A stretch of 64,000 nt of DNA from positions 653,273 through 717,272 of the forward strand of contig JADFUC010001274.1 in the NCBI GenBank assembly GCA_019722365.1. Reading direction: 5' to 3'. Both the position numbers and the translations under genes were made by a program. The notes under the pieces are model-generated. The model made no database searches, was not told the origin of the DNA, and saw only the letters and a list, made by a program, of their open reading frames with translations. Source of the stretch: Lithospermum erythrorhizon (lineage: Eukaryota; Streptophyta; Magnoliopsida; Boraginales; Boraginaceae). This document shows positions 60,022 through 64,000 of this stretch, piece after piece; within the stretch, counting starts at the first letter, position 1, and every line of letters starts with the position of its first letter.

Positions 60022-60609
60022 CGCAGCTTATCGCAACGACGACAAACTCAAATAAGCAGCCTCTTTCTCATGAAAACAAGAGTATCCCCTGTTGTAGATC
60101 GATAACAATCTTCCACCCACATGATTTCCACAACAACCAACACGCACTCTTCATCACATATGTAAACTATCGGTTCCGCTATACAACGGAGCTAATAAGC
60201 TGAGTAGTATCTACGATTTAAATAATTCTCCAAGAATAATCGGCGAATTTAGCAGTTTTATACTTAAGACGCCTAGCTTCATTCCTTATCAAGGCGTGTT
60301 CCATCCGGTCAAGCAATCAACCATCGGATTCATCCACTGGGCTCATCGTATATAGCCTTCTAATTTCGGGCATCATGGGCACGACGAGTCACTACTTCAA
60401 TAGGTGCATAGCTGCATGCCTGGCTTATGCGTGGCTGCTGCAATTTTGAGAGTACATCCGCACTCTTGCTGAACTCCGTGGAATACGGGTCAACTCGATT
60501 CTTCTCGAATTTTCTCTGCCAGCTTGTCAGTATTCATCCTCATATCACCAAGTTTCAAGCATGGCACATCTGCCATTGACTCATCGACCACTACTGGGAA
60601 TCACTTAAC

Positions 60610-60815
60610 CACCACTTTCTTTGCAGCCCATCAAAGAGTCAGACCCCGCAATCAAGGCCTCATACTCAAAGATCATTGTTCGTAGCTTCAAATTCTAACT
60701 TAAGGAGGCATGGAATGTGGACGCCATCCGACGACGTACAATACTCCCATCTTTTCCTCTTTTGTTGATGCTCCATCCACTTGGATCACCCAAGTCTCAT
60801 CATCCGATGACTTAC
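60610..60815 (-). pseudogene. Archaeal-type RNase H fragment of the Gypsy relic
   Basis: Minus strand: TWVIQVDGAS (family: W.LYVDGASN), followed after a frame change by LEFEATNN and YEALIAG (family: RFEFKATNNEAEYEALIAGL). This extra RNase H after the retroviral one is characteristic of the Tat clade. Confidence 0.6.
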
Positions 60816-60926
60816 ATTTTTTCATTGTTTTTATCGCTTCTTCTACAGCTTGTAAAGTATGTGCATTCGAGAACAAAGTCTGCTAAGGCCTGACCTTTAA
60901 TTGCTGGTCGAGGTTGGTATTCAATC

Positions 60927-61360
60927 TCAAATTCTCCCAACTCGACTGCCCATTCGACCATTCTTCCGCATAAATTCGCTCATGAAAGATAGTTCTCGCG
61001 TATCGGGTCGGTACACAATGATCATGACTGAATAAGTCTTCAGCCATGTTACAATAACATGTATATAAATTTTCAATCGATAACGCTCACCAAGCAAAGA
61101 CTGACTCACATAATATACTGCCTCCTAATGTTATCCTCTTTCAATGGCAAGATCGGTTTTATCGCATAATCGATACAAATATGTACATGATCAAAGTCTC
61201 CTAGCAAGTGGGAATTGATAATAGCATGGCTCACCAAGTAAGCTTCAACTCCGAAAGCTTTTGACGCTCTTTCCGTCCATTGGAAATTCTTTGACTCGTA
61301 ATTTTTGAAAATAGTAATTCCTTTCCGACTTCGATATTTAAACGAGAGAGGGTCAGCCAA
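60927..61360 (-). pseudogene. RNase H fragment of the Gypsy relic
   Basis: Minus strand: SKNFQWTERASKAF (family: F.WT.EC..AF..LK), followed by a diverged strand region, YIMSQSLLGERYRLK (family: YYVSKAL..AE.RYP) and VYRPDTRELSFMSEFM in a later frame. Two open segments (61360-61106 and 61109-60927) lie in different frames. Confidence 0.55.
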
Positions 61361-61482
61361 TTTTTCCGCTAGACTCGAACTACATTGATAAATTTTGGAG
61401 GCTTCATATCTAGATCGCTTAAATTTTAGTAGGATTAATTTCTATCCCCCTTTGACTTATCACGTAGCCTAATAACTCGATG

Positions 61483-61990
61483 TCACAATCGAATACACAC
61501 TTTTTGGGTTGATTCTAGCTTGTATTTTCTCAAGAGTTTCCCAAAGTTCAAGCAGGTGTCCACTTCGCTATTTGACAAGAATTTCATCGGTGTATATCTC
61601 CATAAGCCAGCCTCGACGGCCTTTTGAACAATTCTATTGATCATATCGCCGGTGTTGGCTCCAAAGATTTTTAAGACCAAAAAGGCATCAAGCAACGTAG
61701 TTTCCATAGAGTCGAACTCAATGATGAAAGATGTCTTTTCATATCTTCCCGATCCATCCGACCGATAGTAACTCTCTCTCAAAGCATCGAAAGTCGAAAC
61801 TTCAAAAACCCAACGCTGCACGACTACTTTCTAGATCGGGGAGTGGGAACAATCTTTAGGGATGTTTTTATTAAGGTTGGTAAAGTCGACGCACATATGC
61901 CATTCGCCACCGGGTTTTTTTACTAAAACAACATTTACTACCCAATGGGTAATATACGCCGATGCATCCACCAATTAGTTTGTTTACCTT
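61483..61990 (-). pseudogene. Reverse transcriptase fragment of the Gypsy relic
   Basis: Minus strand: THWVVNVVLVKKPGGEWHMC continuing VDFTNLNKNIPKD (about 61955-61840), a clear match to the Gypsy RT start (NVVLVKK..GKWRMCVDYTDLNKACPKD). A second open part (61821-61483) has KTSFI, then a diverged FGANTGDMINRIVQ (family: NAGATYQRMINR.F) and a late LNFGKLLRKYKLE. The YVDD catalytic box is not preserved. Strongest single evidence for the element. Confidence 0.8.
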
Positions 61991-62059
61991 TCCTCGACGG
62001 CCGTGATCTTCTCAGACTAAAGTTTCTTTGTTTTACCGGTTTCGCTTCAGGATAAACAT

Positions 62060-62700
62060 TCAACCGATGTACACACAGACGGTCTCTGTGCATATCTCGA
62101 GTAGCCAATACATCAACAAACTCGGCAAGAGCTTATCAATCAGCTCGGTGCTCGCATCCATATTATAGCCGATTCTCATGACTCTCTCCGGTTTTTCCAA
62201 GTCAAAAGGTACTTCTTCTATTTCATCTTGAGGTCGGTGGCTGCCTATCTTCATACCCCGCACTTCATCTCTCTTCAATGTCTAGGACCTCCAACATATT
62301 TATCTCGGCTTAGGCTCTTGTGCCTACTTTCAGGGACTTCTGAGTACTTCATCATCCGATGAACTTCAAGCCTCTCTCTCGACTCTCGACGGAGTACTCA
62401 TAGTCCTGCTTCGAGAGGCCGCCTGGCTCCGATCCCTCTCGGCCTTGGACTTTTTTGTTTCAACTAGTTTCATTGAATTCAAAAGGCATTCTCGCATATC
62501 CTTTGTTCACTTCTCAAGATCTCCTTTGGAACGAGAACTTCACACTTAGACAATATGGGAGCTACAACAACTTTGAACTTCGAGGGATTTACCACTCTAA
62601 TATCAGACAGATGCAAAATATGGTGTCAACGACTAAGAAATCAACCCGGATCAGATATTAGAAACTCATCAAAGACTTCAAGCCCGACTTTACCTTATAT
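62060..62700 (-). pseudogene. Protease and pre-RT fragment of the Gypsy relic
   Basis: Minus strand: IEEVPFDLEKPERVMRIGYN (about 62240-62160) matches the linker before RT (EEV.LD...P..T.RIG..). Upstream, RVDFLVVDT (about 62650) with a late SVKFSF matches the end of the protease (FLVVD...AYNAILGRP...KFP). Frames are broken. Confidence 0.55.
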
Positions 62701-62979
62701 TTCTCCACTTATTTCCCCCAAAACCTATTAGCGGGGTCTTAATAGGTTCCAAATTTTGTGCTCTCTTTCATGTCAAAGTGTGGGTTGTTATGATATCATC
62801 GCATTCTGTATCCAATACCAGTAATCCTTCACAGAATTAGATACGTAACTCAAATCACTATGGGGTCATCGTGAGGGATCTCTACTTTCTCCATATCTTC
62901 GTCTGAAAATTGAACATTGAAGCAGGTACGACCTTGGGCCTCAGACGCTATTTCTTCTTGGCATACTTATTCCTCAGAC
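62701..62979. other. Junction between the Gypsy relic and the FLA fragment
   Basis: No assignment. The word TCAGACG occurs at 62941 and again near 62974, right at the edge of fasciclin homology. Confidence 0.3.
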
Positions 62980-63437
62980 GGATAATACGAATGCAGAACA
63001 TGAAACCTCAACACATCTGCCTTCTCATCAGCCATCAAAGATTGGAACTTTACAGTACTAGGTAGCTCCGAAAGATCACTGCAGGAACAAACAATGTAAT
63101 ACCTGCCCCACCTTCTGCCTGGTTTGAATTCTCGCTCAACACCTAAAGGAGGAGCGGAGCTTTATACCACTGCTAAGGGCTTAATTAAATAATATGGGCT
63201 AAAATTTTAAGAGAAAATATAATATAAATTTGTTATTTTTCTATAAATTTGCATGAAATTAACATTTTAAAGCTGACGAGATTCGCCCTTGCCTCTAACC
63301 TGAAGCTGCCACATTGAAATTATGGCCATCTAACAAAACCTTAGTAACATTTAATCCTAAAGGTGGTCTAGTTTCAGATGTCATAATATCAAAATCATAC
63401 GGAATTAATAAAGACGAAACAGTAAAAATGGAGATAT
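62980..63437 (-). pseudogene. Partial inverted copy of the fasciclin-like AGP gene
   Basis: On the minus strand this reproduces the FLA gene of 43.36-43.84 kb: the end of exon 1 (from GTTTCGTCTTTATTAATTCC through SETRPPLGLN, GHNFNVAAS), the intron start (GTTAGAGGCAAGGG), a diverged but alignable intron, and the start of exon 2 (EGGAGITLFVP, LPSTVKFQSLMADEKADV, VLRFHVLHSYY). Similarity ends at TATTATCCG on one side and ATATCTCCATTTTTACTG on the other. It has a small deletion where the source reads TDDAF. Because the intron is present, it is a DNA-level duplication, not a processed copy. Confidence 0.85.
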
Positions 63438-63517
63438 GAAGGGGCAAATTCCTCAACCTGGACAGCTACCAACGAAACTGCATGACTGAATGCAATGCTA
63501 GATTCTGCAGACTCCAT
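63438..63517 (-). pseudogene. Short exon-like ORF fused to the FLA fragment
   Basis: Minus-strand ATG at 63517 opens MESAESSIAFSHAVSLVAVQ followed by VEEFAP, then the frame runs into the inverted FLA fragment at about 63437 and stops at GTATGA some 16 codons later. The 26 residues look like genuine coding sequence (balanced composition, no A/T bias), but I do not recognise the family. It may be a first exon cut by the rearrangement. Confidence 0.35.
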
Positions 63518-63689
63518 CGTTAGCTATGGCCAAGTCAAAGACAACTCTTAGTTCCGGGGTTTTTCCTTCCTCAAACGTACCCAAAAAAGAGAAAGAAATG
63601 CAAAGATGGACCCCAAATCTACCTATTCTCCTTTGGTGTATAAATCATACTACGAGTTTTCCTCTGATAGTTTTACTGGTAAGGCTGTA

Positions 63690-63758
63690 ATATGCTTGGG
63701 ATCGAACCCACGAGCACGTGGTTAAAAGCCATGCGCTCTACCACTGAGCTAAGACGGC
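63690..63758 (-). tRNA. tRNA-Lys(TTT)-like sequence, 3' end lost (probable pseudogene)
   Basis: Minus strand: acceptor 5' strand GCCGTCT, D-arm with A-box TAGCTCAGTGGTAGAGC, anticodon loop CTTTTAA (anticodon TTT, Lys; 63726-63724), and a T-arm with B-box GGGTTCGATCCC. The 5' half follows plant tRNA-Lys closely. Faults: an A-C mismatch in the anticodon stem (CATGG/CCACG), the T-stem 3' strand reads CCAAG where pairing needs CCCAC, and the AGACGGC needed to close the acceptor stem is absent. It is therefore probably a pseudogene. Confidence 0.7.
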
Positions 63759-64000
63759 TTGCACATTCATGGATTTTGACTAATGAATCTGGATAACACA
63801 AGAATACTAATAACAGCATGATATTCACATTCAATTTTGAAATAGTTAAACTATTCACTAAACTCTTTACAGAGTTGCTATATTTTTTGTCTATATACTT
63901 CTTTAAACTGTAACTAGTTGTGCCCAAAGTTATAGCAATCCAGAAGTTCTTATTTCCTAGTTCATTAACGAGCAATACGTAACTGAACGAAGCATACTGA
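63759..64000. other. Window end, nothing identified
   Basis: No gene or repeat recognised in the last 240 bases. Confidence 0.4.

Larger units (their letters stand above)
59400..62700 (-). mobile_element. Decayed Ty3/Gypsy (Tat-lineage) retrotransposon pol, minus strand
   Basis: Pol fragments in several frames appear in the order protease, reverse transcriptase, RNase H, a second RNase H, integrase when read on the minus strand. Integrase last marks Ty3/Gypsy rather than Copia. Many stops and frameshifts make it non-functional. The gag region and both LTRs were not found; the 5' side ends near 62.7-62.97 kb, beside a fasciclin gene fragment. The second, archaeal-type RNase H is a known mark of the Tat lineage. 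Confidence 0.8.

Overview
This is nuclear DNA from a flowering plant, most likely a eudicot. Multi-exon genes with GT-AG introns, an INDETERMINATE-DOMAIN zinc finger, a NAC factor, an MLO protein, a fasciclin-like arabinogalactan protein, tRNA-derived SINEs, Stowaway-type MITEs and a Tat-type Ty3/Gypsy retrotransposon all point there. The frequent 9-mer TACTCCGTA/TACGGAGTA is something I associate loosely with Caryophyllales, but I would not name a species.

Layout. 1-4.2 kb (+): IDD zinc-finger gene with a frameshift in its third zinc finger. 4.9-9.2 kb: repeats (long-TIR element, SINE, LTR-like block with internal tandem repeats, MITE, SINE with a perfect 17-bp target duplication). 11.5-12.9 kb (+): intact three-exon NAC gene. 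15.9-24.2 kb (-): complete 15-exon MLO gene of clade V type (587 aa, one GC-AG intron), whose introns carry a DNA transposon with a nested MITE, a Stowaway-like MITE and a short SINE. 26.6-28.7 kb: AT-rich simple satellite built on TACCATATTTCATAATTT-like words. 29.8-32.1 kb (+): 20S proteasome PBG1-like gene, 5' truncated and frameshifted. 33.0-34.1 kb (+): intact intronless F-box gene. 34.9-38.7 kb (-): five-exon alpha/beta hydrolase whose C-terminus, where the family has its catalytic Asp and His, is replaced by an acidic tail. 42.8-44.3 kb (+): fasciclin-like AGP gene with several single-base indels. 45.4-46.4 kb (+): coding-like debris and a DnaJ (Hsp40 type II) pseudogene with an internal deletion. 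47.8-50.5 kb (-): intact four-exon membrane RING-H2 E3 ligase. 53.9-54.5 kb (+): relic of a type I (AGL62-like) MADS-box gene. 55.7-62.7 kb: tandem-repeat arrays and a decayed Tat-lineage Gypsy pol on the minus strand (PR-RT-RH-aRH-IN order). 63.0-63.4 kb (-): partial inverted copy of the fasciclin gene, joined to a short unrelated exon-like ORF. 63.7 kb (-): tRNA-Lys(TTT)-like relic.

The genes do not form a pathway; this is ordinary mixed plant gene space. The striking contrast is between genes that are open over every exon (NAC, MLO, F-box, RING) and genes broken by one-base, often homopolymer, indels (IDD, PBG1, FLA, DnaJ, MADS). The latter could be pseudogenes or local sequencing errors; reads or transcripts would decide. 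The best-supported new observations are a SINE family with clear target-site duplications, nested DNA transposons inside MLO introns, the inverted FLA fragment fused to another ORF beside the Gypsy relic, and the chimeric hydrolase tail. I found no previously undescribed multi-gene system.
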